DNA of 48,532 nucleotides from positions 1 through 48,532 of the forward strand of contig NZ_MWLM01000061.1 of NCBI RefSeq assembly GCF_002198665.1. Direction: 5' to 3'. Within the stretch, counting starts at the first letter, position 1; every line of letters begins with the position of its first letter. The DNA is from Novosphingobium sp. B 225 (GTDB lineage Bacteria > Pseudomonadota > Alphaproteobacteria > Sphingomonadales > Sphingomonadaceae). A model generated the notes under the pieces. That model was not told the origin of the DNA and did no database searches. It saw only the letters and a program-made list of their open reading frames with translations. Made by a program: the position numbers and the translations under genes. Below, piece by piece: positions 25,515 through 34,952 of the stretch.

Positions 25515-27589
25515 AGTTTCAACCGCAGCGTCAGCCGGGCGTTGATCGGTTCGCCGGTAGAGATGTTGTGATCGGTGTGGGCGCTTGGGTAATAGCGCGC
25601 GTCGGTCAGGTTTTCGACATTCAGCTGCACCGCGACGCGATCATTCAGGTCATAGAACAGCGCGGCATCAAGCCGGGTGAAACCAGGCAGGCGTACTGCA
25701 TTGCTGATCGTCGCCCACTGGCCAGATTGGTGAACCAGCCCCAGCCCCAACCCGAACTTGCCGGTCAGGTCATAGCGGGTCCAGGCCGAGAACTGGTGGT
25801 GCGGCAACTTATCGAGCTGACGGCCCGCCGGAGCAGCAGTGGTGGCCGAGCGGATCTCACCCTCTTGCCAGGTATAGCCCAGACTGATCTGCCACTGCGG
25901 CAGCACCTGACCAGCCATTCCCGCTTCAAATCCGCGCACCCGGCTCTTGCCAGTCAGTACCGGATTGCCGCTCAGCGGGTCGTTCGAACGGGTGTTCGCG
26001 CGATCGACCTGGAACAGCGCTGCGGTGAACGAAAGCTGCGCCGCCGGATCCCATTTTACCCCCAGTTCCAGATTGCGGAACGCTTCGGGGGCTAGTGTGG
26101 CAGTGGTGGCATCGAGCACCGTGAACTGGTCACCCGATTGCGGCAGGAAGCTTTTTGCATAGCTGGCATAGAGCGAAATCTGTTCACGCGGCTTGATCAC
26201 CAGACCAAGCCGGGGTGACCATTTGCCATCGCTGCGGCTGGCGGTGAAACCGTTGATGGTGTTGCGCGAATCGATCCGGAAATCATCGTACCGCGCGCCG
26301 ACGATCGCTTGCAGCCAGGGGGCCAGCTCGATCTGGTCTTGCAGATAGGCCGACAGGCTGCGCACATCAGAGCTGGAGGCGCGGTTGATCGGGGTCCAGT
26401 CGACCACCGGCAAACTCAGCACCCGCGCCAGCGGTACAGTGCCGGTCAGGGTCCGCGCCGCACCAAACAGCACATCGCGGCGGGTTGAAAGGGTGTCTTG
26501 CTGGCCACCTTCGATCCCGGCCAGCAGGGTGTGGCCGATCGGGCCGGTCTGACCCTTCCAGACCAGATTGGCCTGCCCGATCCAGTTGCGGCGCTGGACG
26601 CCATTGTCATAGCCGCTGAGCGTCACGGTCGTGGCGCTGGTTCCGGCGGGCAGGACATTGGCGTAGTACTTGTCATAGTCTGCAAATTGGCCGCTGACGG
26701 AAAGAGTCAACTGATCGCCCAGTTCGTGATCGATCCGGGTGCGCACCACATGGGCGTCAACCCGGCTCTGGTTGATTGTGGACGAACCAAAGAAGGTCCG
26801 GTCATAGCCTTGGATCGGCACCCCGCCGAGCGACGGGACTCCGCGATCGGTCACGCGGCGGTCACGATCATATTCATAGGCCAGGGTGACCAATGTGCGT
26901 TCGCCAAATCGCGCAGTCAGGCTGGGGGCGAATCCGGTGAAGCTGCCCTGATAGCTGTCCCGGTGGTTGGCGAAGTCTTCGTAAGTGGCGTTGATTCGCA
27001 GCCCGGCATTGTCGGCCAAGGCCAGATCAAGATCGCCCGCAAGCGACCAGGCGCCCCAGCTGTCCGCCCCGGCAGCCATACTGCCGTGCGTGCCATGAAG
27101 CGCCGAAACCTTGGATACCCGGTTGATGATCCCGCCGCCGCCGCCGCGGCCGAACAGCAGCGCATTGGCGCCCTTCAGCACCTCTACCCGCTGCGTATTG
27201 TAGAGCGGACGATAGTACTGTGCATCATCGCGCAGCCCATCAAGAAAGAAGTCGGCGGTTGAGCTCTGCCCGCGCAGCACCACCTGATCACGGTGTCCTT
27301 CGCCCTGACCCAGGGTGACGCCCGGGACATAGCGCAGCGCATCGTTTAACTGTTCTACTGCCTGGTCATCCAATTGCTCGCGCCCGATCACCGCCACGCT
27401 TTGCGGTGTATCGCGCAGCGCCGTTCCGGTCTTGGTCGCATCCACATCATCCGTGCGGTAGTGATCCGCCGCGCCGACCACTACAATCGGTGCGGCATCG
27501 TCATATTCTTCTGCGGCGCAGACCGGCGTGGACAGCATCAATGCAGCAAGCCCGGCGGAAACCAGCAGCGCGGCGCGGGGCGAGGTCAT
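25511..27589 (-). CDS. TonB-dependent siderophore receptor
   Basis: An outer-membrane receptor of 692 residues from ATG 27589, with a signal peptide (LLVSAGLAALMLSTPVCA|A) and the features of ferric-siderophore receptors: TGTALRDTPQSVAVIGREQL at the plug start, LNDALRYVPGVT, VLRGQSSTADFFLDGLRDD, RVEVLKGANALLFGRGGGGGIINRVSK, and a closing barrel strand ending NARLTLRLKL. The frame extends 93 codons upstream but crosses the promoter. Two Fur-box-like palindromes lie just upstream, so iron repression is expected. Confidence 0.93.
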   Translation of the reverse strand: MTSPRAALLVSAGLAALMLSTPVCAAEEYDDAAPIVVVGAADHYRTDDVDATKTGTALRDTPQSVAVIGREQLDDQAVEQLNDALRYVPGVTLGQGEGHRDQVVLRGQSSTADFFLDGLRDDAQYYRPLYNTQRVEVLKGANALLFGRGGGGGIINRVSKVSALHGTHGSMAAGADSWGAWSLAGDLDLALADNAGLRINATYEDFANHRDSYQGSFTGFAPSLTARFGERTLVTLAYEYDRDRRVTDRGVPSLGGVPIQGYDRTFFGSSTINQSRVDAHVVRTRIDHELGDQLTLSVSGQFADYDKYYANVLPAGTSATTVTLSGYDNGVQRRNWIGQANLVWKGQTGPIGHTLLAGIEGGQQDTLSTRRDVLFGAARTLTGTVPLARVLSLPVVDWTPINRASSSDVRSLSAYLQDQIELAPWLQAIVGARYDDFRIDSRNTINGFTASRSDGKWSPRLGLVIKPREQISLYASYAKSFLPQSGDQFTVLDATTATLAPEAFRNLELGVKWDPAAQLSFTAALFQVDRANTRSNDPLSGNPVLTGKSRVRGFEAGMAGQVLPQWQISLGYTWQEGEIRSATTAAPAGRQLDKLPHHQFSAWTRYDLTGKFGLGLGLVHQSGQWATISNAVRLPGFTRLDAALFYDLNDRVAVQLNVENLTDARYYPSAHTDHNISTGEPINARLTLRLKL

Positions 27590-27602
27590 CAATGCTTCCT
27601 TA

Positions 27603-27619
27603 TTGCGAATAATTCTCAA
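27603..27619 (-). promoter_or_regulatory. Fur-box-like palindrome (proximal)
   Basis: TTGCGAA-TAA-TTCTCAA on the plus strand, a 7-3-7 inverted repeat with one mismatch, located 14 nt upstream of the receptor start. It resembles the 19-bp Fur consensus and is close enough to block transcription or translation initiation. Confidence 0.6.
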
Positions 27620-27635
27620 CAGCGAATCTGCCGCT

Positions 27636-27654
27636 AATGCGAATCGTTCGCATT
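27636..27654 (-). promoter_or_regulatory. Fur-box-like palindrome (distal)
   Basis: A perfect 8-3-8 palindrome (AATGCGAA-TCG-TTCGCATT), exactly the 19-bp length of a Fur box, 47 nt upstream of the siderophore receptor. Two such sites in the promoter fit cooperative Fur repression under iron-replete conditions. It also lies 87 nt upstream of the divergent arsC-like gene. Confidence 0.7.
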
Positions 27655-27740
27655 GACAAGGATCAAATTTGCCCGGGCCGCAGAAAGTTTCTAAGCAGCC
27701 ACCAGGCGCGGGCCTGCCGCCCGGCACGAAAGGACCAAGC

Positions 27741-28085
27741 ATGAAGGCGACCATCTGGCACAACCCGGCCTGCGGCACATCGCGCAAGACGCTGGCGATC
27801 CTGGAGGAAACCCCGGGGGTTGAACTGACGGTGATCGAATATCTGCTCAATCCGCCCAGCGCAGGCAAGCTGGCCCAGCTTTACCGCGATGCCGGCATTA
27901 CCCCGCAGCAAGGGCTGCGCCTGCGCGGCACCGATGCCGAGGAGCGCGGTCTGCCCCAGGCGAGTGATGCAGATGTGCTGGCTGCCATGGCCGCCGAAGG
28001 CAAGCTGATCGAACGCCCGTTGGTGGAAACCGAAAAAGGCGTGCGACTGTGTCGGCCGCAGGACCAGGTCAACGAGATCCTGTAG
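27741..28085 (+). CDS. arsC: ArsC-family (glutaredoxin-coupled) reductase
   Basis: A 114-residue thioredoxin-fold protein of the ArsC/Spx family. It begins MKATIWHNPACGTSRKTL with the catalytic Cys11 in HNPxCxxSR, the arsenate reductase signature, and has LIERPLVETEKG with the usual active-site Arg near residue 92. Members reduce arsenate, but YffB-like relatives do not. No ars operon accompanies it. AAGGACC upstream is a fair ribosome-binding site, supporting ATG 27741 over the longer frame from 27669. Confidence 0.85.
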   Translation: MKATIWHNPACGTSRKTLAILEETPGVELTVIEYLLNPPSAGKLAQLYRDAGITPQQGLRLRGTDAEERGLPQASDADVLAAMAAEGKLIERPLVETEKGVRLCRPQDQVNEIL

Positions 28086-28101
28086 CGGCCAAGCCGCCAG
28101 C

Positions 28102-29445
28102 TTACCGGCGCTGCAACAGTTCTTCGTCGCTGCGCATCCCGGTAATCCCCAGCACGATCACCGCCAGGCAGAGCAGCTCGATCACGGCAAAGCCGATCCA
28201 CGGATTGTGGCCATAAAACCAGACCCCCAGGGCAGGCGCAACGATATAGGCCGCACCGTTGACCGAAGCGACGATCCCGGCAGACTGCCCCTGCTCAGCC
28301 CGACTGACCGCGAGTGAAGCGCCGGCAGTAAAGCCCGGACGGAACAGTCCGAACCCCAGCGAAGCCAGCCCCATGCCGACAATGATGGCATGCAGATCAT
28401 GGCCTACTGAAAGCACTGCCACACCCGCTCCGGCCAAGGCCATGCCCCACAGGCTGCTGGCGCGCGGGCCCAGGTGCCACAGCGGGATGATCCCCCACTG
28501 CGCCAGCAAGGTGGCCAAGGCCCCCGCCATCAGCACCAGACCAGTCGGCCCCGCACCCAGCTCGGGCGTGGCGCGCAGTCCCAGTCGATCAAGCACCAGA
28601 AATCCAACGATCCCCATGGTCGCTGCCTGAGCATGTCCGCCGAGCAGGCCCGCGACCAGCCAGGGTCGCAGGCGCCGATCGGTCCAGGCCAGATCGGGTA
28701 CCTCTTCGGGCAAGTGCTCTTCGCTCTCCGCATCCGGCGCACCGCGTGCGGCGATGTTGGAGTTTGCGCTGAACGGGGCGGCCATCACATCGCCGCGCGC
28801 GGCATAGGCGGGATCATCGTTCGGCAATCGCAGCCTGAGCGCGACCAGCACTGCCAGCGCGATCAGGGCAAAGGCCAGGAACGGGCTGACAAGACCCAGC
28901 TGCGGCATGATCAGCAGCGGTGCCAGCGCCGGTCCCAGTACCGTGCCAAGCCCAAAGCTGGACGAAATCAACGAGAGCGACTGGGTGCGTTCGGCCCGGC
29001 TGGTCCGGCTGGCGACATAGGCCTGGACTGCCGGCGGCGCGGCCGAGCCGAACCAGCCGTAGAGCGAGCGGAACGTGGCGAAGACCAGCAAGGTGGCAAT
29101 CGGACCAAGATAGCCGTTCAGCCCCAGGTACAACGCCAGACCGCACAGGCTGAAGCTGGTGATGAACCCGGTCAGCCCGATCGCCATCATGGCCTTTCGC
29201 CCGCGCTTGTCGGATTTGCGCGCCCACATCGGGGCGCAGATCATCCACAACAAGGCCGACCAAGTATAGGCCAGGCTGATCCAGAAATCCTGCACTTTCA
29301 GCGCAGTACCGATCGCCGGCATGACCGATTGCATCGCCGTATTGCCCGCTGCGGTTACCAGCATGACCATGAACAACAACGCCAGCCGCGCAGGCGGCAG
29401 GCTGGCAGTCAGGTCCGAACCGGGTTGCAGATCGCTACGCTTCAT
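28102..29445 (-). CDS. MFS transporter (drug:H+ antiporter type)
   Basis: A 447-residue inner-membrane protein with about 12 hydrophobic segments. The loop-2 motif WARKSDKRGRKAMMAIG marks the DHA1-type major facilitator superfamily, and a central acidic cytoplasmic loop (AESEEHLPEEVPD) separates the two halves. Motif-C-like glycine-rich residues LGTVLGPALAPL occur in helix 5. The true start is ATG 29445; the longer frame crosses the divergent promoter. The substrate is unknown. It is convergent with arsC and divergent from the methyltransferase. Confidence 0.85.
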   Translation of the reverse strand: MKRSDLQPGSDLTASLPPARLALLFMVMLVTAAGNTAMQSVMPAIGTALKVQDFWISLAYTWSALLWMICAPMWARKSDKRGRKAMMAIGLTGFITSFSLCGLALYLGLNGYLGPIATLLVFATFRSLYGWFGSAAPPAVQAYVASRTSRAERTQSLSLISSSFGLGTVLGPALAPLLIMPQLGLVSPFLAFALIALAVLVALRLRLPNDDPAYAARGDVMAAPFSANSNIAARGAPDAESEEHLPEEVPDLAWTDRRLRPWLVAGLLGGHAQAATMGIVGFLVLDRLGLRATPELGAGPTGLVLMAGALATLLAQWGIIPLWHLGPRASSLWGMALAGAGVAVLSVGHDLHAIIVGMGLASLGFGLFRPGFTAGASLAVSRAEQGQSAGIVASVNGAAYIVAPALGVWFYGHNPWIGFAVIELLCLAVIVLGITGMRSDEELLQRR

Positions 29446-29542
29446 CGCTTTCGTCGCTAGGGAACAATCACATGCCTTGCAATGGCCCGGCAAATTTGCA
29501 AACGCCTTGCCAGCCCGAAACGAAGCAGGACCCCATTCCCAT

Positions 29543-30169
29543 ATGACCAGTCCCGAGCTTGTCGGTGAGGCTTTGCCCACCAAGGCGATCCGCAAGATCA
29601 AGCAGATGCTGGGGCCTTGGGGTGTCTTTCTGGAAGGCTTCATCCGCAATCCGGTAATGGTCGGTTCGATCATCCCGTCGTCGCGCTTCACGATCCGCAA
29701 GATGCTGGCCCCGGTCGATTGGGACAATTGCCGGTTGTTTGTGGAATATGGTCCCGGGGTGGGCACCTTTTGCCGCCCGGTGCTGCAGCGCCTGCCGCGC
29801 GACGGACAGTTGATCGTTATCGATACCAACCCGCTGTTTATTGACTATCTGAAGGCGACCATCAGCGACAGCCGGTTCGTACCGGTGCTGGGTTCGGCCG
29901 CAGATGTCGAGGATATCATCCTTGCGCACGGGCATGACCACGCTGACTATGTCGTTTCCGGTCTGCCATTTTCGACCCTGCCCGATGGCGTCGGCCCGGC
30001 GATTGCGGCCGCAACCCACCGCGTTCTGCGCAAGGGCGGGGCATTTCTGGTCTATCAGTTCACGCCGCGTGCGCGTGATTTCATGGCGCGGCACTTCACC
30101 CGGATCGATCACCAGATGGAAATGATCAATGTCCCGCCCTGCTTCCTTTATTGGGGCTGGAAGGACTGA
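29543..30169 (+). CDS. Class I SAM-dependent methyltransferase (PmtA/rRNA-adenine-methylase-like)
   Basis: A 208-residue methyltransferase with motif I VEYGPGVGTF near 68-77, an acidic strand-2 end (VIDTNPLF) and SGLPFSTLP in the motif IV position. This combination is seen in phospholipid N-methyltransferases of the Rhodobacter PmtA type and in related proteins of unknown target. The N-terminal PWGVFLEGFIRNPVMVGSIIPSS segment is amphipathic and could touch the membrane. The start at ATG 29543 is chosen because the longer frame overlaps the divergent MFS gene. Whether it makes phosphatidylcholine is not shown. Confidence 0.78.
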   Translation: MTSPELVGEALPTKAIRKIKQMLGPWGVFLEGFIRNPVMVGSIIPSSRFTIRKMLAPVDWDNCRLFVEYGPGVGTFCRPVLQRLPRDGQLIVIDTNPLFIDYLKATISDSRFVPVLGSAADVEDIILAHGHDHADYVVSGLPFSTLPDGVGPAIAAATHRVLRKGGAFLVYQFTPRARDFMARHFTRIDHQMEMINVPPCFLYWGWKD

Positions 30170-30181
30170 CCCGCGGTCGTC

Positions 30182-30988
30182 CTATTCGAACACCGCCATA
30201 TCGCTGTGGCCGCTTCCGGCCAGCTGGCGGTGGATCGCCGCCAGGCTGAGCGCAACATAGACGGCAAAGCCCGCGCCGATCGCGGCTGAAACCGCCGCGC
30301 CGCCGATCCGCGCGGCTTCCACTCCGCCGATCAGGGCAAGCAGGATCCCGATCCCGGCACTCGCCACCACAGCGATCACAGTCACTGCCAGTCCCAGCAC
30401 CACCAGGAACAACAGGATCCGCCCAGCGCTGCCCCGGGTCAGGTCCCAGGACCGGCGCAGCACGGCCAGCGGGCTGCGCATTCCCTCAATCGCGATGACG
30501 ACCGGGACCATGACCAGCCGGACCGAAATCCAGACCACCGCCGCTGCCGCCGCCAGGCCAAGCAAGAGGGCCAGTGCGCTGGACAGCGGCGCGAGCAACA
30601 CGATCACACCAAACACGGCGGCCCCGGCCAGCAAAAGCAGGGCCTGAGCCCCAAGATAGGGCAACAGCCCGCCCGCCGCCGCGCGGATCGCATCGCCCAC
30701 AGTGGCCCGCCCGACGCGCGCGGCCAGAGTCAGGACGGCAAGCTGGCCCAACACCTGAACCAGGGTGGCGACCAGCATATACGGCGCGGTCTGGCGGTAA
30801 TACCCTTCAAGCATGGTCATCATTTCGCGCAGCTGCGCACCCGCAGGCGGTTCGGGCTGAGGAAAGAACAGCGCCAGCGCGAGCGCCGGGAGAAAAAAGA
30901 ACACCCCTGCGATCGCGGCCATCACATCCTTGTTTGCGCTGACCATGGCGGTCGCTTCCGACCAGGCTTTGCTGGTGTCGAGGGGCAT
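30182..30988 (-). CDS. Multi-pass membrane protein (GDPD-membrane-domain-like)
   Basis: A 268-residue integral membrane protein with about six hydrophobic segments rich in Ala, Val and Leu, and an LRRSWDLTRGSAGRILLFLVV stretch between helices. That R-S-W-x-L-T-x-G pattern is typical of proteins annotated as glycerophosphoryl diester phosphodiesterase membrane-domain or DUF-type membrane proteins. There is no enzymatic domain. An AAGGAA site 8 nt upstream supports ATG 30988 over 31003. It is divergent from lipB by 63 nt. Confidence 0.7.
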   Translation of the reverse strand: MPLDTSKAWSEATAMVSANKDVMAAIAGVFFFLPALALALFFPQPEPPAGAQLREMMTMLEGYYRQTAPYMLVATLVQVLGQLAVLTLAARVGRATVGDAIRAAAGGLLPYLGAQALLLLAGAAVFGVIVLLAPLSSALALLLGLAAAAAVVWISVRLVMVPVVIAIEGMRSPLAVLRRSWDLTRGSAGRILLFLVVLGLAVTVIAVVASAGIGILLALIGGVEAARIGGAAVSAAIGAGFAVYVALSLAAIHRQLAGSGHSDMAVFE

Positions 30989-31051
30989 CGGCGGTTCCTT
31001 CACAAATCAGCCTCTTGATAACCACACCATTTGCCGCCACGCAACGCAGCA

Positions 31052-31729
31052 ATGACCGTGAACCTGCCTGACCAGATCGAATGGCGCATCGAAAGCGAGC
31101 AAGTGCCCTACCGCACGGCCCTGGCCGAGATGACCGGGCGCAATGCCGCGATTGCCGAAGGAGCGGCGCGCGAGCTGATCTGGCTGCTGGAGCATCCCCC
31201 GGTCTACACCGCGGGGACCAGCGCGGCCGCGGACGAATTGCTCGATCCCCGCTTTGACGTGGTCGAGGCCGGACGCGGCGGACGTTATACCTATCACGGC
31301 CCGGGGCAGCGGGTGGGCTATGTCCTGCTCGACCTGAAAAGCCGTGCGCGCGATGTGCGCGGGTTTGTCCATGCCATGGAAGGCTGGGTGATCGCCACCC
31401 TGGGTGATTTCGGGGTTGAAGGCTTCCGTGCGCCAGGCCGGGTCGGGATCTGGTGCCGCGACATCGACGGGCGCGAAGCCAAGATCGGCGCGATCGGTGT
31501 GCGCATCCGCCGCTGGGTGACGATGCACGGCTTTTCGGTCAACCTCGACCCCGATCTGTCCCATTTTGGCGGGATAGTGCCCTGCGGGATCGACCAGTTC
31601 GGGGTAACCTCGCTGGCCCGGCTGGGAACAAGGGTTGATTCCGCCACGTGGGATCGGGCATTGCTGGCCCGCGCGGATCAATTCCTGGCTGCGCTGAATC
31701 AGCCCTGCCCTCCGGAGGCCTTGCCATGA
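31052..31729 (+). CDS. lipB: Lipoyl(octanoyl) transferase
   Basis: Transfers octanoate from acyl carrier protein to lipoyl domains, the first step of lipoate synthesis. The 225-residue product carries the signature [12 protein letters not shown] (75-86), Lys144 in AKIGAIGVR and catalytic Cys178 in IVPCGI. A TTG start at 31031 would add seven residues; ATG 31052 is preferred. The last codons contain the ribosome-binding site GGAGG for the next gene, and the TGA overlaps its ATG. Confidence 0.95.
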   Translation: MTVNLPDQIEWRIESEQVPYRTALAEMTGRNAAIAEGAARELIWLLEHPPVYTAGTSAAADELLDPRFDVVEAGRGGRYTYHGPGQRVGYVLLDLKSRARDVRGFVHAMEGWVIATLGDFGVEGFRAPGRVGIWCRDIDGREAKIGAIGVRIRRWVTMHGFSVNLDPDLSHFGGIVPCGIDQFGVTSLARLGTRVDSATWDRALLARADQFLAALNQPCPPEALP

Positions 31730-32028
31730 AGCCTTATGTCCCAGCCCTGGCGCTGACCCTGCTGGCTCTGTCGGGCTGCAAGCAAGAGGTTAAGCCGAGC
31801 AAGGCCACTGGCGGGACCGCTGCGGGCGAGATCCTGCCTGGTTCGATCAGCGACGCGATGGTTCCGGTGGACAGCCTGCGGTCACAACCCCCGGCTGCCC
31901 CCAAAAGCGAAGCTGGCCCTGCTGACAAGGCCAGTTCCAAGCCCGGCGCCGCCACCGCGCCGGCTGCTGCCGCCGCACCCGCCGCCGAAGCTCCGGAGCC
32001 AGCCGATCCGGCCCCGCCAGAGGGCTGA
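31726..32028 (+). CDS. Small Ala/Pro-rich lipoprotein
   Basis: A 100-residue protein with a lipoprotein signal peptide: hydrophobic residues 5-15 and lipobox LSGC with Cys18. The mature part is low-complexity: a Lys/Thr/Gly linker, an [20 protein letters not shown] segment and a C-terminal Pro/Ala/Glu-rich tail. No domain is recognised. It is translationally coupled to lipB (ATGA) with GGAGG inside lipB as its ribosome-binding site. Function unknown. Confidence 0.75.
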   Translation: MKPYVPALALTLLALSGCKQEVKPSKATGGTAAGEILPGSISDAMVPVDSLRSQPPAAPKSEAGPADKASSKPGAATAPAAAAAPAAEAPEPADPAPPEG

Positions 32029-32092
32029 ACCGGCAAGCTTGAGCGTGAGACGTGGTGCCTGAACCGCACCCTTTCGAAGGTCCGGACCGCAT

Positions 32093-32127
32093 AAAGTGAC
32101 AAAGGTGACAAAGGTCACAAAGGTCAC
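32093..32127. repeat. Tandem 9-bp repeat
   Basis: Three exact or near-exact 9-nt units (AAAGGTGAC, AAAGGTCAC, AAAGGTCAC) preceded by an 8-nt AAAGTGAC. It lies in the 228-bp gap between two convergent genes (lipoprotein and efflux permease). Nothing else is recognised in the gap. Confidence 0.8.
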
Positions 32128-32256
32128 GCGGAATCGCTGTTTTGCACTGTGTGACCTTCGCCGGAATCGGCCCTTTCCTGCACCATGACGCGCGCGGATC
32201 ATTCCAGATCGTTGGGATGTAGGAAAGTTCTTTCGCTGCCGGATTTCCGATGCGTT

Positions 32257-33801
32257 TCAATGCCCGCCCATTGCACTACCGCCGGGCCGAGTGAGCGGCC
32301 GCGGGGCGAGCCAGACGAGCCAGGCGGCAACGAACAGGATCACAGCCGAAACCGCGAACACATGGTTCGATCCCACTGTCGCCGCCTGGGCATCGACCAG
32401 CCGTTCCAGCACTGACCGTGCCTGCCCCTCGCTCATCCCCTGGGCCTGAAGCTGCGCCAGCGTGCCATCGGCTCCGTTCATGGTCGCGACCATTTGCGCG
32501 CGGGCATCGCGGGTTGCTTCATCCCACATCGAGGTCGACAGCGCGGTTCCCGCCGCCCCGCTGACCGTGCGCATGAAGCTGAGCAGCCCGGCCGCAGAGG
32601 CCATTTCATTCATCGGCACCGCCGTCAGCGAAAAGGTCATCAGTCCGATGAAGAAGAACGGCATGCCGAACCCCTGCATCAGTTGCGGCAGGCCATAGTC
32701 CCAGAACGTGCCGTCGGTACTCCACTGCATTCGCCACAACGAGATGAACACCAGCCAGAGCATACCCCCGGTGATCAGGATCCGCATGTCGACCTTTTCG
32801 AACAGCTTGCCCGCGACCGGGGCCATCATCACTGCAAAGATCCCGACCAGCGCCATCGCATGCCCCGCCTGGCTGGAAGTATAGCCCAGCACCGATTGCA
32901 TCCACAGCGGCACCAGCACGATCATCGCGAACATCCCGCCATAGCCCAGTGCCATGGCGATCAGCCCGACCCACAGGGTGCGGTGGCGCAGCACGCGCAA
33001 ATCCACCACCGGGTGCGGATCGGTCAGTTCCCAGATCACGAACACCCCGAACGCAATCGCCGAAGTTATCGCCAGGGTCACGATCATGGCCGATCCAAAC
33101 CAGTCATTCTCGCGCCCCAGATCGAGCACGAGTTGCAGGCAGCCGACGAACAGCACCAGCAGGACCAGTCCGGTCACATCGATCGGTTCGCGCCGGGTTT
33201 TGGTTTCAAACCGCGCGACCAGCCGCACCACGATGAACAGGCACAGGGCAACCGTGGGCAGGTTGATGAAGAAGATCCACGGCCAGGACCAGTTGTCCGA
33301 GATATAACCCCCCACCACCGGCCCCAGAATCGGCGCGAAAATCGTGGTCACCCCCCACAGGGCGTTGGCCGCACCCATCTTTTCAGCCGGGAACACCCGC
33401 AGCATCAGCGTTTGCGTCAGCGGCATCAGCGGACCGCCGCACAGCCCCTGCAGCACGCGCAGCACCACCAGCAGTTCGATCGTCCGCGCCAGCCCGCACA
33501 GCACCGAGAACAACGCAAAACCGCACAGCGAATAGACCAAAGTGCGATAGGCCCCGAACCGCGCCGCGAGCCAGCCGGTCAGCGGCACGGTGATCGCTTC
33601 GGCCACGGCATAGGACGTGATCGTCCAGGTCCCTTGCGCGGGTGAAATCGCCAGACCCCCGGCGATATGCGGGACCGAAACATTGGTGATCGTGGTGTCC
33701 AGGATCACTACGAAATTGGCGAGCGCAAGGCCGAAAGCGGCGAGCCACAGCGATGCGCCCTGCAGCGGCTTGATTTGTTCGAGATCCTGCGCCGCGTTCA
33801 T
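32257..33801 (-). CDS. DHA2-family (EmrB/QacA) multidrug efflux permease
   Basis: A 514-residue inner-membrane transporter with about 14 hydrophobic segments. It shows LDTTITNVSVPHIAG in helix 1, LTGWLAARFGAYR in loop 2 and GPVVGGYI in helix 5, the marks of DHA2 drug:H+ antiporters. It is the last gene of a three-gene operon with an EmrA-like adaptor (4-nt overlap) and a NodT-like outer-membrane channel, which together would span both membranes. Regulation is probably by the divergent TetR protein. Confidence 0.93.
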   Translation of the reverse strand: MNAAQDLEQIKPLQGASLWLAAFGLALANFVVILDTTITNVSVPHIAGGLAISPAQGTWTITSYAVAEAITVPLTGWLAARFGAYRTLVYSLCGFALFSVLCGLARTIELLVVLRVLQGLCGGPLMPLTQTLMLRVFPAEKMGAANALWGVTTIFAPILGPVVGGYISDNWSWPWIFFINLPTVALCLFIVVRLVARFETKTRREPIDVTGLVLLVLFVGCLQLVLDLGRENDWFGSAMIVTLAITSAIAFGVFVIWELTDPHPVVDLRVLRHRTLWVGLIAMALGYGGMFAMIVLVPLWMQSVLGYTSSQAGHAMALVGIFAVMMAPVAGKLFEKVDMRILITGGMLWLVFISLWRMQWSTDGTFWDYGLPQLMQGFGMPFFFIGLMTFSLTAVPMNEMASAAGLLSFMRTVSGAAGTALSTSMWDEATRDARAQMVATMNGADGTLAQLQAQGMSEGQARSVLERLVDAQAATVGSNHVFAVSAVILFVAAWLVWLAPRPLTRPGGSAMGGH

Positions 33802-34952
33802 GGTTCGCGGGTATCGATCACCGCGTTCATCGACAGTCCGACTCGCAAGGGATGCGCCTTGAGTTCGGCCGGGTCGAGCGCGATGCGCACGGGCAGGCGC
33901 TGCACCACTTTCACCCAGTTGCCGGTCGCGTTCTGCGCGGGGATCAAGGCAAAGGCCGCGCCGGTGCCCCCGGCAAAGCCCTTGACCGTGCCGTGAAAGG
34001 TTACGCCGCTGCCATAAAAATCGCTGGTCAGTTCAACCTTCTGTCCCGGCTTCACGCCGCGCAGCTGGCTTTCCTTGTAATTGGCATCGACGAACATCGC
34101 GTCGAGCGGGACCAGCGTCATTACCGGGGTACCGGCCTGGATCCGCTGGCCGATCTGAACGTTGCGCCCCGTCACCACCCCGGAGATCGGCGCGCGCAGC
34201 ACGGTACGATCAAGCGCGAGGCGCGCGGCTTCGACCCGGGCAAGCGCGGCGCGGACATCGGGAGCGGAGCCCAGATTGACCCCGCTGGTCAGCGCCTCGT
34301 TTGCGCGCAGCTGGCCGACTGCGGCCTCTCGCGTTGCGCCAGCCCCGGCAGCGGCTGCGTCGGCCTGAGCCAGCTGGGCATTGGCGGCTTCATAGGCGGC
34401 CCGCGCGGTATCAAGTTCTTCCTTGCTGACCGCGCCGCTGCCCACCAGCGCGCGGCGCCGGTCATAGGCCTCGCGCGCCTTGGCGAAATCGGCCTGGGCG
34501 GCCTGACGCCGCGCGGCGGCCTGCCCGGCATCGGCGGCACGCGCGGAAACCAGCGCAGCGGCCGATCCGGTCCCGGCCTGGGCCTGACGAAAACCCTGCT
34601 GCGCGCGGGCCAGCTGTGCTTCGGCGCTGGCGAGTTCGATCCGCGCATCCGCATCGTCCAGCACGACCAGCACATCGCCCTTTTGCACCAGCTGGGTCCC
34701 GCCGACCCGCACTTCGCGCACCGCGCCGGAAGTCAGCGGGGTAACCACCGCAATGTCCGCACCGACATAGGCGTTATCAGTATGGACCCGCCCGCGCTGG
34801 GTGATCAGCCACCACGCGCCCCAGACCAGCGCGATCACCACCAGCCCCGCAGCAAACCGGCCAAGCAGCTTGCGGCGGCGGTCGCCTTGCGGATTGGCAT
34901 CATCCTGCACGGGGGCAGGCACTTCCGGGACGGCCGGTTCGCTCATGGTCAT
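33798..34952 (-). CDS. HlyD/EmrA-type membrane-fusion protein
   Basis: A 384-residue periplasmic adaptor. It has a cytoplasmic N-terminus, one membrane helix (about 32-49), a biotinyl-lipoyl half-motif GAVREVRVGGTQLVQKGDVLVVLDD, a long Ala/Gln/Arg-rich coiled coil (about 100-210), the second lipoyl half at DRTVLRAPISGVVTGRNV, and a beta-barrel with VDANYKESQL. These match EmrA. ATG 34946 (MSEPAVPE) is an alternative start. It overlaps both neighbouring genes of the efflux operon by 4 nt. Confidence 0.93.
   Translation of the reverse strand: MTMSEPAVPEVPAPVQDDANPQGDRRRKLLGRFAAGLVVIALVWGAWWLITQRGRVHTDNAYVGADIAVVTPLTSGAVREVRVGGTQLVQKGDVLVVLDDADARIELASAEAQLARAQQGFRQAQAGTGSAAALVSARAADAGQAAARRQAAQADFAKAREAYDRRRALVGSGAVSKEELDTARAAYEAANAQLAQADAAAAGAGATREAAVGQLRANEALTSGVNLGSAPDVRAALARVEAARLALDRTVLRAPISGVVTGRNVQIGQRIQAGTPVMTLVPLDAMFVDANYKESQLRGVKPGQKVELTSDFYGSGVTFHGTVKGFAGGTGAAFALIPAQNATGNWVKVVQRLPVRIALDPAELKAHPLRVGLSMNAVIDTREP

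Noticed and set aside
31882..32202. 106-codon minus-strand frame with a VTF-VTF-VTF repeat
   Set aside because: The repeat is just the translation of the 9-bp DNA array; the rest overlaps the lipoprotein gene antisense.
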